DNA of 64,000 nt from an uncultured Draconibacterium sp. (GCF_963677575.1 NZ_OY782038.1:868001-932000), one strand, 5' to 3'; positions 9,795 to 18,749 are shown, counted from the stretch's first letter. Notes: generated from the letters alone by a model not told the origin. Numbers and translations are program-made.

Positions 9795-11123
9795 ATGAAC
9801 AATTCGAACAAATCAAACCAATTCTCCCACGAAAATATAACGCAAATCATCGCCCATAAAGCAATGGCACCGTTTCAGGTACTGGTTGTTATTATGTGTT
9901 TTATTTTAAACATGAACGACGGAATTGATGTGATGGTAGTATCGTACACCGGATCAGAAATTCTTGCTGAATGGGGATTAACCAAGGCTATGCAGGGTTA
10001 CATCTACAGTGCAGGTTTGGCAGGGATGACATTGGGTTGCCTTTTTGTTGCTCCCATAGCTGATCGCATTGGAAAACGAAAGTTATTTATATATGCCGTT
10101 GCCGTTGAAGCTGTTGCCATGATTTTATCGTCGATGGTAACCGACTATTACCAACTGTTGGTTTTACGATTATTTGCCGGATTGGGAATTGGAGGACTAC
10201 TTCCAACGATGGCGGCTATTGCGGCAGAATTTTCAAACAACTACCGAAGAGATCTCTCTGTTGGATTTGTACAGGCTGGGTATCCTATCGGGGCCATTTT
10301 TATGGGCTTTTTTACCGCCTGGGCCGTTCCTGAATTTGGCTGGCGTTTTTCTTATCTCGCAGCGGGATTGATATCGGCAGCCATGTTGGTAATGGTTATA
10401 TTTTATATGCCCGAATCCATTGAATACCTGTTGATACGGCAACCTAAAAATGCACTGCAGAAAGTAAATAAAATACTCAAAAGAATTGGCTACGATGAGA
10501 TTGATCAACTTCCGAAGATCACAGTTTCGGAACCGGCCAGCGTAAAAACACTATTCAACAAAGAGTACAAGTTTTCGACTATTCGTTTATGGATCGGAAT
10601 CTTTTTTGGATTTATGACCTTGTACACACTTATCAGTTGGGTGCCCAGTATTGCCACCGATGCCGGAATGCCTTTTAAAATGGCCACCTATGTTGGAACC
10701 GCATTAAACGTTGGGGCTTTTATCGGAAGTACCGGTATTGGCTGGCTGGCAGCAAAATTCAAATTACGCAAACTCATTTTCACCTTTTTCATTATCGCTT
10801 TTGCAATTATGGTGGCGTATGGTAATTTGCCTCTCAGCAATGCCTTAATGTTTATTATTACTTTCCTGATCGGGATTTTCGTGCAAGGTGGTTTTAATGG
10901 ATTTTGGCCGGCCACAACACGCGTTTACGCTCCTGAAGTTCGAACAACAGGAATTGGCTGGGCAACCGGTGCCGGACGCTTTGGAGCAATCGTAGGACCT
11001 GCATTTTTTGGTATCCTTTCCGATATGCAACTTTCCATCTCCACTTTGTTTATTATCTTTTCAATTCCGTTGGTAGTTGCCGGATTAGCGGTTTATAATA
11101 TTCCATCTAAGAATTTGAGATAA
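9795..11123 (+). CDS. MFS transporter, aromatic-acid/organic-acid symporter-like
   Basis: The protein has 442 residues and about 12 hydrophobic segments. After TM1 comes MNDGIDVMVV (about 40-49), resembling the DGxD signature of the aromatic acid:proton symporter (AAHS) branch. The loop between TM2 and TM3 has the MFS motif DRIGKRK (90-96). A central cytoplasmic loop covers about 215-265. AAHS-like carriers take up benzoate-type acids or other carboxylates by proton symport. The neighbouring dehydrogenase and secreted esterases, which could release phenolic or short acids, make an aromatic or sugar-acid substrate plausible, but this is inference. It is the second gene of a two-gene plus-strand operon. 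Confidence 0.82.
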   Translation: MNNSNKSNQFSHENITQIIAHKAMAPFQVLVVIMCFILNMNDGIDVMVVSYTGSEILAEWGLTKAMQGYIYSAGLAGMTLGCLFVAPIADRIGKRKLFIYAVAVEAVAMILSSMVTDYYQLLVLRLFAGLGIGGLLPTMAAIAAEFSNNYRRDLSVGFVQAGYPIGAIFMGFFTAWAVPEFGWRFSYLAAGLISAAMLVMVIFYMPESIEYLLIRQPKNALQKVNKILKRIGYDEIDQLPKITVSEPASVKTLFNKEYKFSTIRLWIGIFFGFMTLYTLISWVPSIATDAGMPFKMATYVGTALNVGAFIGSTGIGWLAAKFKLRKLIFTFFIIAFAIMVAYGNLPLSNALMFIITFLIGIFVQGGFNGFWPATTRVYAPEVRTTGIGWATGAGRFGAIVGPAFFGILSDMQLSISTLFIIFSIPLVVAGLAVYNIPSKNLR

Positions 11124-11130
11124 CTTACCC

Positions 11131-11185
11131 CTCCTAATCTCTCCGTCAGCTGACGGAAATAAATGTCCCCATTTGGGGGATTAGG
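11131..11185. repeat. REP-like palindromic intergenic repeat
   Basis: Just after the transporter stop lies a compound inverted repeat. CCTAATC (11133-11139) pairs with GATTAGG (11179-11185). Inside are the perfect palindrome CCGTCAGCTGACGG (11143-11156) and a CCCC-ATTT-GGGG hairpin (from 11167). This form is typical of dispersed Bacteroidota intergenic repeats. It may also act as a transcription terminator for the dehydrogenase/transporter operon. Confidence 0.55.
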
Positions 11186-11191
11186 CAAACA

Positions 11192-11342
11192 TTTTTTTTG
11201 CACCGTTCTTTAGAGCGGTGTTAGAAACAGACATACTATCTCAGATTTTTATGGATTTTGCAAAATAAATTTACTAAAATCCTTAAAAATCGGCTTGATT
11301 TAGCTATTCAGATTTCACCGCCTTAAAAGACGGTGCAAAAAA
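11192..11342. mobile_element. MITE-like element of about 150 bp with imperfect terminal inverted repeats
   Basis: The left end TTTTTTTTGCACCG (11192-11205) is the inverse of the right end CGGTGCAAAAAA (11331-11342). The similarity continues inward, so each terminal repeat is about 27 bp and can itself fold: CACCG...CGGTG at 11201-11220 on the left and 11316-11335 on the right. The interior is AT-rich and non-coding. This fits a non-autonomous miniature transposable element or a paired REP unit. No encoded transposase in the window clearly matches these ends. Confidence 0.45.
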
Positions 11343-11426
11343 TACTATTCGAAGTATTTATACCATTAATTAATTCGAACTCAAATTCTTATTACAATAC
11401 GTATTCCTCTTCAATATTGAAAGTAA

Positions 11427-12608
11427 CTACTTAAACAATTTCTGAGTAAATATAGCCAGGTAACTACGCCAGTTGTTCCAGGTATGTCCGCCTTCTGTTT
11501 CCAGGTATTCGTATTTCATTCCCATATCATCCATCTTTTTCCTGAAATCCTCGTTCCCTTTAATCAACATGGGCATATCGTCAACACCAATCGCCATCCA
11601 GTACAATTTGTATCCATTTTCCATTTGCTGTTTCAGCTTCTCATCCTGGTTTTGATAAACCGGCGAAGTAGTGTTGCCACCACCCGGGCGAACACCTAAT
11701 GCCGACGAAAACAAGCCAACATAATCGAAGGTATTTGGATAATACAACGAAATATTAGCCGTATGAAAACCGCCCATGGACAAGCCGGCTATAGCACGTC
11801 CCTCTTTTTTGTCGATAGTGCGGTAATTCGCATCAACAAAATTTATTACATCGATAAAAGTTTCCTCAAACTTTCCATCCATGGTGTGTGGCAGCGCAAA
11901 GGTTGGCTTTACAAAACCATCACTTCCTTTGCCGGGAGCTGCTTCCTGCGAAACATTTCCGTTGGTCATTACTACGATCATTGGCTTAACTTTTCCCTGT
12001 GCAATCAGGTTATCCAGTATCTCAGCAGCTCTTCCTGAGCCCGTCCAGGCTTCCTCATCGCCCCCCACTCCGTGAAGCAAATACAACACCGGATATTTAT
12101 CAGAACTTTTTTCATATCCTGAAGGTGTATAAACCGCCAGCCGGCGCTTTTTTTCGTTTCCGGGAGAATTGTACCACCTGAAAGCAACCGTGCCGTGAGG
12201 AACATTTTGTACTTTGTATAAATCGGCCTGTCCACCGCCAATAACAAATACGCTCGACAGGTTACCAACATCGCGAATGGCAAAAGCATTACCCGGATCG
12301 GTTGAGCGTGCTCCATCGATGATAAAATGATAGCGGTAAAATTCCGATGGCAAAACCGGCGTGGAAAAACTCCATACACCATCATCGCTTTTTGTCATTT
12401 CGTAAGTAATGGGTGCAAAAGCTTTCCCGGCATCCAAACTGCCCGAAACACTTACCGATTGGGCTTCCAGAGCCTTTACCCGGAAAGTAACCGAGTTATC
12501 CGCGTTAATTTGCGGCGAGACTAGAGGATTTTCATTAAAAAGATCCTGCTGTGCACTTAATGTCAGGGAAATAAATCCCAGAATTAAGGAAAATAAAGTT
12601 TGTTTCAT
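11427..12608 (-). CDS. Secreted esterase with N-terminal E-set/CBM48-like domain (CE1/XynZ-like)
   Basis: The protein has 393 residues. A signal peptide (start MKQTLFSLILGFISL, cleavage after SAQ) precedes an immunoglobulin-like E-set/CBM48-type domain (about 25-125). An esterase-D-like alpha/beta-hydrolase follows with YLLHGVGGDEEAW, nucleophile elbow GLSMGG near residue 270, and catalytic His in EGGHTWNNW near the C-terminus. This two-domain build is typical of feruloyl or acetyl-xylan esterases that deacylate plant or algal polysaccharides outside the cell. The gene is transcribed alone, and an IS5-type element is inserted just upstream (12643-13530), possibly separating it from its original promoter region. 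Confidence 0.85.
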   Translation of the reverse strand: MKQTLFSLILGFISLTLSAQQDLFNENPLVSPQINADNSVTFRVKALEAQSVSVSGSLDAGKAFAPITYEMTKSDDGVWSFSTPVLPSEFYRYHFIIDGARSTDPGNAFAIRDVGNLSSVFVIGGGQADLYKVQNVPHGTVAFRWYNSPGNEKKRRLAVYTPSGYEKSSDKYPVLYLLHGVGGDEEAWTGSGRAAEILDNLIAQGKVKPMIVVMTNGNVSQEAAPGKGSDGFVKPTFALPHTMDGKFEETFIDVINFVDANYRTIDKKEGRAIAGLSMGGFHTANISLYYPNTFDYVGLFSSALGVRPGGGNTTSPVYQNQDEKLKQQMENGYKLYWMAIGVDDMPMLIKGNEDFRKKMDDMGMKYEYLETEGGHTWNNWRSYLAIFTQKLFK

Positions 12609-12650
12609 GATTATTTGTTTTTATTGGTTCCTATCTCAAATTGAAGTTGT

Positions 12651-13355
12651 TTAAAGTTTCCGCAGTAAAATCACGGTAAATGCTATTAAATTCAGTGCTT
12701 TCCAATGTATAGCATTTGTTTCAAACCGTACTAAGATTGCTTTAAATGCATCAAGCCATGCGTTAGTGCGTTCCACAACAAATCTGCATTTATACAGTAA
12801 GTCGTCGAATAAGTATTCACGATTTATCCCATTGCGTTTGTTTTGATCAATATTGCCAATAATTTTTGTTTCCGAACAATAACGGCGGAACTCTCCTGTA
12901 TCGAAGCCAGAGTCAGCATTTAAGAACAATCCATCGGTGTGTATCCCTGAGTTTTCCAGAACGGCAATCATTTTCTTTGCCGTTGGAACCAGGTTGTATG
13001 CATCATTGTGGTTCCCGTCAATAGGGTCGCTACAAGTTAGAGGGATGCCTTGGCTGTCCGTTAAAATCAGCATATTACTTGTTTTTGCTTTTTTCCTCCC
13101 CTGATAGGCAACTGCTTCTCCTCCACGTTTAGTTGGAGTATGTGTACCATCGAGCTGGATACTTGACAAGTCCAGCAAGTGTTTGTATTTGTTCAGGATG
13201 TTTTGCCACATCTCATCCCAGCTTCCGTCCTTGCACCATTTTTGATAGTGGAAATACACACTTTGCCAGTTGTATTTGCAACGGAAGAATTGTTTCATAG
13301 GTAATTGCCTCCATTGACACCCTGTTTTTAATCGATATAGTATTGCTTCAAGCAC
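12651..13355 (-). CDS. IS5-family transposase (DDE type)
   Basis: The protein has 234 residues from a GTG at 13355. Motifs are the N-terminal YRLKTGCQWRQLP typical of IS5 transposases, the first Asp in IQLDGTHTP, the second in LNADSGFDTGEFR, and the third catalytic region VVERTNAWLDAF. The frame stays open upstream for 26 more codons (CPYLKFGNSK and so on, up to about 13433), and these also look like genuine transposase sequence. They contain no ATG, GTG or TTG in frame that would extend it. The true start may therefore be a rare codon, or the start was lost by mutation. Otherwise the gene looks intact. Confidence 0.85.
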   Translation of the reverse strand: MLEAILYRLKTGCQWRQLPMKQFFRCKYNWQSVYFHYQKWCKDGSWDEMWQNILNKYKHLLDLSSIQLDGTHTPTKRGGEAVAYQGRKKAKTSNMLILTDSQGIPLTCSDPIDGNHNDAYNLVPTAKKMIAVLENSGIHTDGLFLNADSGFDTGEFRRYCSETKIIGNIDQNKRNGINREYLFDDLLYKCRFVVERTNAWLDAFKAILVRFETNAIHWKALNLIAFTVILLRKL

Positions 13356-13452
13356 CTGATAATCTCTTACTTTTGCATTATTCTTTGAATTCCCAAATTT
13401 TAAGTAGGGACAAATCTCTTTTTTATTATACTTTTACTCAACACGATTTTTT

Positions 13453-13502
13453 GAAAGAATGATATAAAATGTTGTGTCTCAATATTGAAATATCATTCTT
13501 TC
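13453..13502. promoter_or_regulatory. Strong hairpin upstream of the IS5 transposase gene
   Basis: GAAAGAATGATAT (13453-13465) and ATATCATTCTTTC (13490-13502) form a perfect 13-bp stem with a 24-base loop, inside the IS near its right end. Such structures in insertion sequences often block transposase expression from outside transcription. Here it lies about 20 bases upstream of the open transposase frame. Confidence 0.5.
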
Positions 13503-13558
13503 TTTTCAACAGTTAACTTTTGACAACTTCATTTAATTCGTTGTAAATTACAAAATAA

Positions 13559-14686
13559 TTATTCTTTCTTTTTTACAATACTCAGTTCTGTCCACCATTT
13601 ACTAAATGTTTGCGTACTGTCTTTCAGAAATATTGGTTCGCCAATTTTTGGTGTCAGAACTGAGATGCCGGAATCAGCATGGTTTTCAGTTATTTTATTC
13701 AAGGGTTCATCCCACGGGTGATTTGCCAGTGCAAACTTCGAATTATGCACCGGAAAGATTTTTTTAGTATTTAAATCTTCGGCTACTTTAAAAACCTGAT
13801 CAGGCATGGTATGGATTAAGTTCCAGTTTTTATCGTATTGTCCTTGTTCCAAAATTGCCAAATCAAATGGCCCGAATTTATCCCCGATTTCGGCAAAGTG
13901 GGTATCGTATCCCCCATCACCACCTAAAAACAAATTGTATGCAGGCGTTCTCAACACAAACGACACCCACAATGTTTGATTTCCTTTTAATCCCCGGCCC
14001 GAAAAATGTCGTGCCGGAGTGGCTGTCATCTTCCATCCTTCGGCTAACTCAACTCCTTCAAACCAATCGAGTTCAGTAATCATTGAAGGATCAAATCCCC
14101 AGAATTCAAAATGCTGACCAACACCCAAACCACAAATAACATGTGCTGTTTGTGGCTTCAAACTCATTACCGTTTTGTAATCCAGATGGTCCCAGTGATC
14201 GTGCGTGATTACCAGGTAATCAATTGCCGGCAAATCTTCCGAATGGTAAACATCAGTTCCCTCAAAAATCTTATTTATAAACGAAAACGGCGAGCCATAA
14301 TCGCTAAATACAGGATCGATCAAAAATGTTTTCCCGTTCACTTTTATCAGGTACGAGGAGTGCCCGAACCAGAGCACAAAATCCTCATCCGTGTTAATTA
14401 ATTTTATATCGGTTTTTATAGTTGGAATTGCATCTTCCGGCGTTAACCTTATTTTCTTTCTAGTCATAAAATCGAACATCACCTGCATCCTGCTTTTATC
14501 AGCAGTAATTGTTGGTGTTTCGCTGAAGTTTTTAAATTCTCCATCGCGGTAATTAGGCGACTTTTTTATGCGTTCTAATCGTTCTCCGCGAGGTGTTTGT
14601 CCAAATTTTTTCTGTCTAACTGTAAACATAGCTGTTAAAGTAATTAATAAAAGGATTGTTACCAGTATTGTTATCGTTTTCTTCAT
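13559..14686 (-). CDS. MBL-fold metal-dependent hydrolase (UlaG/NAPE-PLD-like), membrane-anchored or secreted
   Basis: The protein has 375 residues. An N-terminal hydrophobic segment (ITILVTILLLITL) acts as a signal anchor or signal peptide. The metal site motif THDHWDHLD is clear, as are later ligands in ATPARHFSGRG, FLGGDGGYDTHF and PVHNSKF. The order and spacing match the UlaG/NAPE-phospholipase-D branch of the metallo-beta-lactamase fold, whose members hydrolyse phosphodiester or lactone bonds. The substrate is unknown. It is monocistronic, reads toward the IS5 element, and is divergent from the DUF5916 gene. Confidence 0.85.
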   Translation of the reverse strand: MKKTITILVTILLLITLTAMFTVRQKKFGQTPRGERLERIKKSPNYRDGEFKNFSETPTITADKSRMQVMFDFMTRKKIRLTPEDAIPTIKTDIKLINTDEDFVLWFGHSSYLIKVNGKTFLIDPVFSDYGSPFSFINKIFEGTDVYHSEDLPAIDYLVITHDHWDHLDYKTVMSLKPQTAHVICGLGVGQHFEFWGFDPSMITELDWFEGVELAEGWKMTATPARHFSGRGLKGNQTLWVSFVLRTPAYNLFLGGDGGYDTHFAEIGDKFGPFDLAILEQGQYDKNWNLIHTMPDQVFKVAEDLNTKKIFPVHNSKFALANHPWDEPLNKITENHADSGISVLTPKIGEPIFLKDSTQTFSKWWTELSIVKKKE

Positions 14687-14915
14687 AATTCAATAAAAGC
14701 TTAAAAGCCTCAAATAATGAACAACAAAGATGATAAGGATTTGATTTAATAAGCTATCCGAATTACGGATTTAATTACCCGTATTACGTATTATTACGAA
14801 CATATGATTCTTAACCCTATTATCCCATAACTCTCTCTACAAGTGCAAATTAATCCAAATCAATTTTTTCAAGTCAAATACCAAAACGTAGAAAATCAAT
14901 ACAACTAATAACCTT

Positions 14916-17147
14916 ATGAAAAATCGAATCCGTTACATTGTTTTGTTTAACCTCTTCGTTCTTTTATTCGCTCTGGCGCTACAAGCACAAGATGAGGTGG
15001 GCATTAAACCGCTAACAGGCGAAATTGAATTTGACGGACTGGTTGATGAGCCGGCCTGGAAAATGAGTCAGGAGCTTCCGCTTACCATGCATTTTCCGGT
15101 ATTCAATAATCCACCATCGGAACAAAGCCAGGTATACCTCACATTCGATAACGATAATTTGTGGGTTGGTGCAATTCTGTATTATAAAGATGTTGACAAT
15201 ATTGTATCAACCAGTAAAAAAAGAGACGAAGAATCGGAAAATTCGGATTCGTTTGGGATTCTGCTCGACTCGTACGACGACAATGAAAATGCACTTGCCT
15301 TTTTTACCATGCCATCGGGATTGAAGATTGACTATTCCGTTTCGAATGATGGCGAAGGAGGTGGCCCCGGCCCCGGAATGAGCTCCAAAAATTACACATG
15401 GAACTCCTACTGGGATGTAAAAACCACCACCACAAACGAAGCCTGGCATGTTGAAATGCGCATACCGTTTTCAAGCTTACGATTTCAGAGTAAAAATGGC
15501 ATTACAAAAATGGGCCTGATCGTAAACCGAAGTATCAGTCACCTGAACGAGATAAATACTTATCCGCCTATCGATACAAAATATGGCCGCGGTGCCAACA
15601 CCCGCCCATCTTTGGCCAAAACCATTGTTTTTGAAGATATCAATCCGCGAAACCCAGTTTACATCTCGCCATATGTTCTGACAGGAACCACCCGCATGAA
15701 CGAACTAAATGAAAACGAAACGGCATATGAAAAATCGGATGATCCGGAACTCACAGGCGGTTTAGATGTAAAATATAACCTCAACAACAACCTGACTCTG
15801 GATTTTACCGTGAATACAGATTTTGCCCAGGTTGAAGCAGATGATGAGCAAATTAACCTTACGCGCTACTCGCTGTTCTTCCCCGAGAAAAGGCTTTTCT
15901 TCCAGGAACGTTCCGGCATTTTCAGTTACGAACTGGGCGGTCCGCAGAACCTTTTTTACAGCCGAAATATTGGTATTGCTCAAGGCGAACCGGTAACCAT
16001 TTACGGCGGAGTACGAATGGTAGGTAGGGTTGGCAAATGGGACGTTGGGTTTCTGGATATGAACACGGCAGACTTTGAAGAAACTCCATCAGAGAACTTT
16101 GGTGTTGCCCGATTGAGAAGGCAGGTTATCAATGAGAATTCTTACATCGGTGGAATGATGACAACACGTCTTGGCTTCGATGGCAGCTACAATATCGCTT
16201 ATGGTTTCGACGGTATTTTTAAATATACTGATATTGATTACGTTACCGTAAAACTGGCACAATCGCAGGATAAATCCATGGATTCAAAAGTGTTTTCTAT
16301 GGACCCAACTTTTTTCTCTTTAGAGCTTAACCGCCGCTCAGAAGCAGGATTCCTTTACGAAGTAAAATATGCTTACTGGGGCGAAAAATTCGATCCAAAA
16401 TCGGGTTTTGTTTTTATCAATAATGTTCACGAAGTTAGAGCCAGTTCAGGCTATGGCTGGATAGCTGATGAAAAATCCCCGATTTTCAAATATTCTTTCG
16501 AAGGAGATTTCAGTATAAAAAGTCGGATGGAAGACGGGAAAGTTGAAAACATGGAATTGGCACCGCAATTTAAGATGGATCTGAAAAACGGAATTGGTAT
16601 GTTTCTAAGTCCAGGCTATAATAAGGAAGGTGTTCCTTTTGATTTTGAATTACCGGGCGGTATAATTGTTGAACAGGGAGATTATTCGTACTGGGCATTT
16701 CGCTCGCATTTTAACACACCTCGAACTAAAAAGATTGTTGCAAATTTCGGTATCGATGGAGGTGGATTCTACAATGGCAACCAGTTTTCAGTGGATCTGA
16801 AAACCGATTTTAATATTTCATCCAGTTTTCAACTCTCGGCTTTTTACAAATTCGACAAAGTACGATTTGATGAAACCAACCAGGAATTCACCAATAACCT
16901 GGCGCGTTTAAAAGTCACTTACATGCTGAATACCAAATTATCTATGAGCGCATACATGCAGTATAACGAGCTGGAAAATCTTATACTTTCCAACTTCCGG
17001 TTACGCTATAATCCACGCGATGGGAACGATCTTTACCTGGTGTTAAACGATGTGCGATTTGCTGACAAAACGGATTTAACTCCCACCCCTCCGGGATTTC
17101 TTTCGCAAACGATATTATTGAAATACACACACACATTTAAATTATAA
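14916..17147 (+). CDS. DUF5916 outer-membrane protein with CBM9-like domain (complete)
   Basis: The protein has 743 residues with a signal peptide ending ALALQAQ. The CBM9-like domain spans about 30-230 (landmarks GEIEFDGLVDEPAW, DSFGILLDSYDDNENA, WHVEMRIPFSSLRF). The DUF5916 barrel follows from about 260 with NTDFAQVEADDEQINLTR and FFPEKRLFFQERSG, and the last strand ends HTFKL. Proteins of this family are predicted surface barrels of unknown substrate. The gene is 3 bp ahead of a DUF4405-like membrane protein gene, so it heads a four-gene run that also includes the RG-rich and PepSY-like proteins. The truncated gene at 1-1370 is a paralogue. Confidence 0.85.
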   Translation: MKNRIRYIVLFNLFVLLFALALQAQDEVGIKPLTGEIEFDGLVDEPAWKMSQELPLTMHFPVFNNPPSEQSQVYLTFDNDNLWVGAILYYKDVDNIVSTSKKRDEESENSDSFGILLDSYDDNENALAFFTMPSGLKIDYSVSNDGEGGGPGPGMSSKNYTWNSYWDVKTTTTNEAWHVEMRIPFSSLRFQSKNGITKMGLIVNRSISHLNEINTYPPIDTKYGRGANTRPSLAKTIVFEDINPRNPVYISPYVLTGTTRMNELNENETAYEKSDDPELTGGLDVKYNLNNNLTLDFTVNTDFAQVEADDEQINLTRYSLFFPEKRLFFQERSGIFSYELGGPQNLFYSRNIGIAQGEPVTIYGGVRMVGRVGKWDVGFLDMNTADFEETPSENFGVARLRRQVINENSYIGGMMTTRLGFDGSYNIAYGFDGIFKYTDIDYVTVKLAQSQDKSMDSKVFSMDPTFFSLELNRRSEAGFLYEVKYAYWGEKFDPKSGFVFINNVHEVRASSGYGWIADEKSPIFKYSFEGDFSIKSRMEDGKVENMELAPQFKMDLKNGIGMFLSPGYNKEGVPFDFELPGGIIVEQGDYSYWAFRSHFNTPRTKKIVANFGIDGGGFYNGNQFSVDLKTDFNISSSFQLSAFYKFDKVRFDETNQEFTNNLARLKVTYMLNTKLSMSAYMQYNELENLILSNFRLRYNPRDGNDLYLVLNDVRFADKTDLTPTPPGFLSQTILLKYTHTFKL

Positions 17148-17150
17148 ACT

Positions 17151-17594
17151 ATGAACCGAGTTAAATTGATTTTAAACATCTTATTACTGATAGTGATGCT
17201 ATTACTGATGGATCCCCGGTCGTTTTACGGACTGGAATTTCACGAATGGGCAGGACTAATAATTGGCTTGTTTTTCATTCTGCACAAAGCGCTAAACTGG
17301 AGCTGGATAAAAAAAGTAACGGTATGCTTTTTTAAGAGCTCGCCGGGCCGTGCACGATTAAATTATGTGCTTGACGTATTGCTGCTGGCCGGAATGGTAT
17401 TGATGATTTTAAGTGGAATTGCCATTGCGCGAACCATTGATTTTTCGTGGATGAATCTTGGAGGCTCCGGCATGTTTTGGAGGGTGATGCACACCAGCTC
17501 ATCGTTTATTACACTGGCGCTTTTTGGTATTCATCTGGGGCTGCACTGGAAATGGGTACAACTCCGTTTTAAATTCAAAAAAGTAGCATCATGA
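17151..17594 (+). CDS. DUF4405-like four-helix membrane protein, possible heme-b binder
   Basis: The protein has 147 residues and four predicted membrane helices (about 5-20, 32-50, 74-98, 114-135). Histidines sit at helix positions typical of diheme cytochrome-b-like bundles: FHEWAG, LHKALNW, MHTSSSF and HLGLHWKW. DUF4405 proteins are thought to be membrane redox proteins. The start is 3 bp after the DUF5916 stop, and the end overlaps the next gene in an ATGA, indicating translational coupling. An electron-transfer role is inferred from the histidines only. Confidence 0.75.
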   Translation: MNRVKLILNILLLIVMLLLMDPRSFYGLEFHEWAGLIIGLFFILHKALNWSWIKKVTVCFFKSSPGRARLNYVLDVLLLAGMVLMILSGIAIARTIDFSWMNLGGSGMFWRVMHTSSSFITLALFGIHLGLHWKWVQLRFKFKKVAS

Positions 17595-18088
17595 GCAGAA
17601 AAATAATCAACGGAATAATATCGCTGGCCATTGTAGTTGCAGCAATATACGGCTTAGCACGACTACGCTTTATCGAACGTAGTATTTGGATATTTAAAAC
17701 AAACGATATGCAAAATACCCGTCGGGGTGGTTTTGAAAGAAGTGGTCGCGAAGGAAGAGATTTCAAAGCACGACCACAGGATTTTGGCGGCAGAGAGCGC
17801 CTGAATTCTGAGAATCTGCCTGACAGTGTCCGGCAACGTCTAATTGCCGAAAGAGGTGCCCGGGTTGAGAACGATAGTTTACGCCAAAGCCGTGTACAAA
17901 CAGTTACCCGCGAAAGAGGTGATCTCAGAGGCAGAGGTCAGGGGCGCGATTTCAGAAGAGGAAGTAGCGTTCGACTGGTTAATGTGAGCTGGTTCTCTAT
18001 CGTTTTTGCCGGTTTTACAGTAGTTACCATTTACCTGGATATGCTGTTAAATTTTATTAAACGAAAGAAAAAACAGAATGAGTGTTGA
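17591..18088 (+). CDS. Two-TM protein with Arg/Gly-rich extramembrane loop
   Basis: The protein has 165 residues with one TM helix near the N-terminus (about 5-25) and one near the C-terminus (about 135-155). About 100 residues between them are very rich in Arg, Gly, Asp and Phe (repeats of the type RGGFER, GREGRDF, RGQGRDF). No catalytic motif is seen. The gene overlaps the DUF4405-like gene by 4 bp. RG-rich extracytoplasmic loops are often disordered and could bind polyanions or mediate assembly. I do not recognise a named family. Confidence 0.65.
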   Translation: MSRKIINGIISLAIVVAAIYGLARLRFIERSIWIFKTNDMQNTRRGGFERSGREGRDFKARPQDFGGRERLNSENLPDSVRQRLIAERGARVENDSLRQSRVQTVTRERGDLRGRGQGRDFRRGSSVRLVNVSWFSIVFAGFTVVTIYLDMLLNFIKRKKKQNEC

Positions 18089-18214
18089 ACAAAAATTAGT
18101 CAACTCAGTTTAAGTGTCAATTCAACACATTTTAGTAAAATTACACACGCTATCAGGAGTGTGGTTTATCAGAAATTTCAAAAAAATAATTATAAACAAA
18201 AATTAGATCATCTT

Positions 18215-18721
18215 ATGAGTAAAGTAGTTTCACGCTTTAGAGTTTATCATCGGTATCTTGGATTTTTCCTTGCCGGAATAATGACAATTTATGCCCTAAG
18301 CGGCACAATTATGATTTTCCGTACAACGGATTTTCTTAAACAAGATAAAATTACGGAGAGAGAAATTGGAGCAAACGTTCCGGCAGAAGAGTTGGGTGCT
18401 AAACTTTTTATACGAGACCTGAAGGTTTTGGAAGAAGATGCCAATACCATAACTTTTTCGCAAGGATCGTACGATAAAACAACGGGCGTTGCAACTTACA
18501 CGGTTAAAGAACTGCCTTTTGTATTAAAAAAGATGGAGAGTCTGCACAAAGCAACCACCAATTCGCCATTGTTTTTTCTGAATATCTTCTTTGGCATTTC
18601 ATTGCTGTTCTTTTCTGTTTCCGCATTTTTCATGTATACCAAAACCAATAAAGTATTGAGAAAAGGTGTGTATGTGGCCATTGCCGGGCTGGTATTTGCA
18701 GTAATTATTGTGCTTATATAA
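18215..18721 (+). CDS. PepSY-associated transmembrane protein
   Basis: From ATG 18215 the protein has 168 residues. A GTG at 18161 would add 18 residues but sits only about two bases from its purine-rich stretch, so the ATG is preferred. An N-terminal helix preceded by YHRYLGFF, a periplasmic segment with PepSY-like features (about 50-110), the phrase ESLHKATTNSPLFFL, and two C-terminal helices resemble PepSY-TM proteins linked to heme or iron reduction. It follows the RG-rich gene by about 130 bp. A terminator lies at 18750, so this is the last gene of the run. Confidence 0.65.
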   Translation: MSKVVSRFRVYHRYLGFFLAGIMTIYALSGTIMIFRTTDFLKQDKITEREIGANVPAEELGAKLFIRDLKVLEEDANTITFSQGSYDKTTGVATYTVKELPFVLKKMESLHKATTNSPLFFLNIFFGISLLFFSVSAFFMYTKTNKVLRKGVYVAIAGLVFAVIIVLI

Positions 18722-18749
18722 GGACATTCGAAAACCACAATACAAAAGA

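Larger units (their letters stand above)
12643..13530 (-). mobile_element. Complete IS5-family insertion sequence (about 888 bp)
   Basis: Terminal inverted repeats are recognisable: left end GAAGTTGTTTAAAGTT (from 12643), right end the inverse of GAAGTTGTCAAAAGTT (ending 13530), with two mismatches in 16. Both flanks carry ATT directly outside the ends, consistent with a 3-bp target duplication. One transposase gene fills most of the interior. Its stop codon lies inside the left terminal repeat. The IS lies between the esterase (11427-12608) and the MBL-fold hydrolase genes. Confidence 0.75.

Noticed and set aside
11197..11342. Possible CRISPR array because of repeated CACCG units
   Set aside because: Only two inverted ends with no regular spacers; the pattern fits a miniature element.
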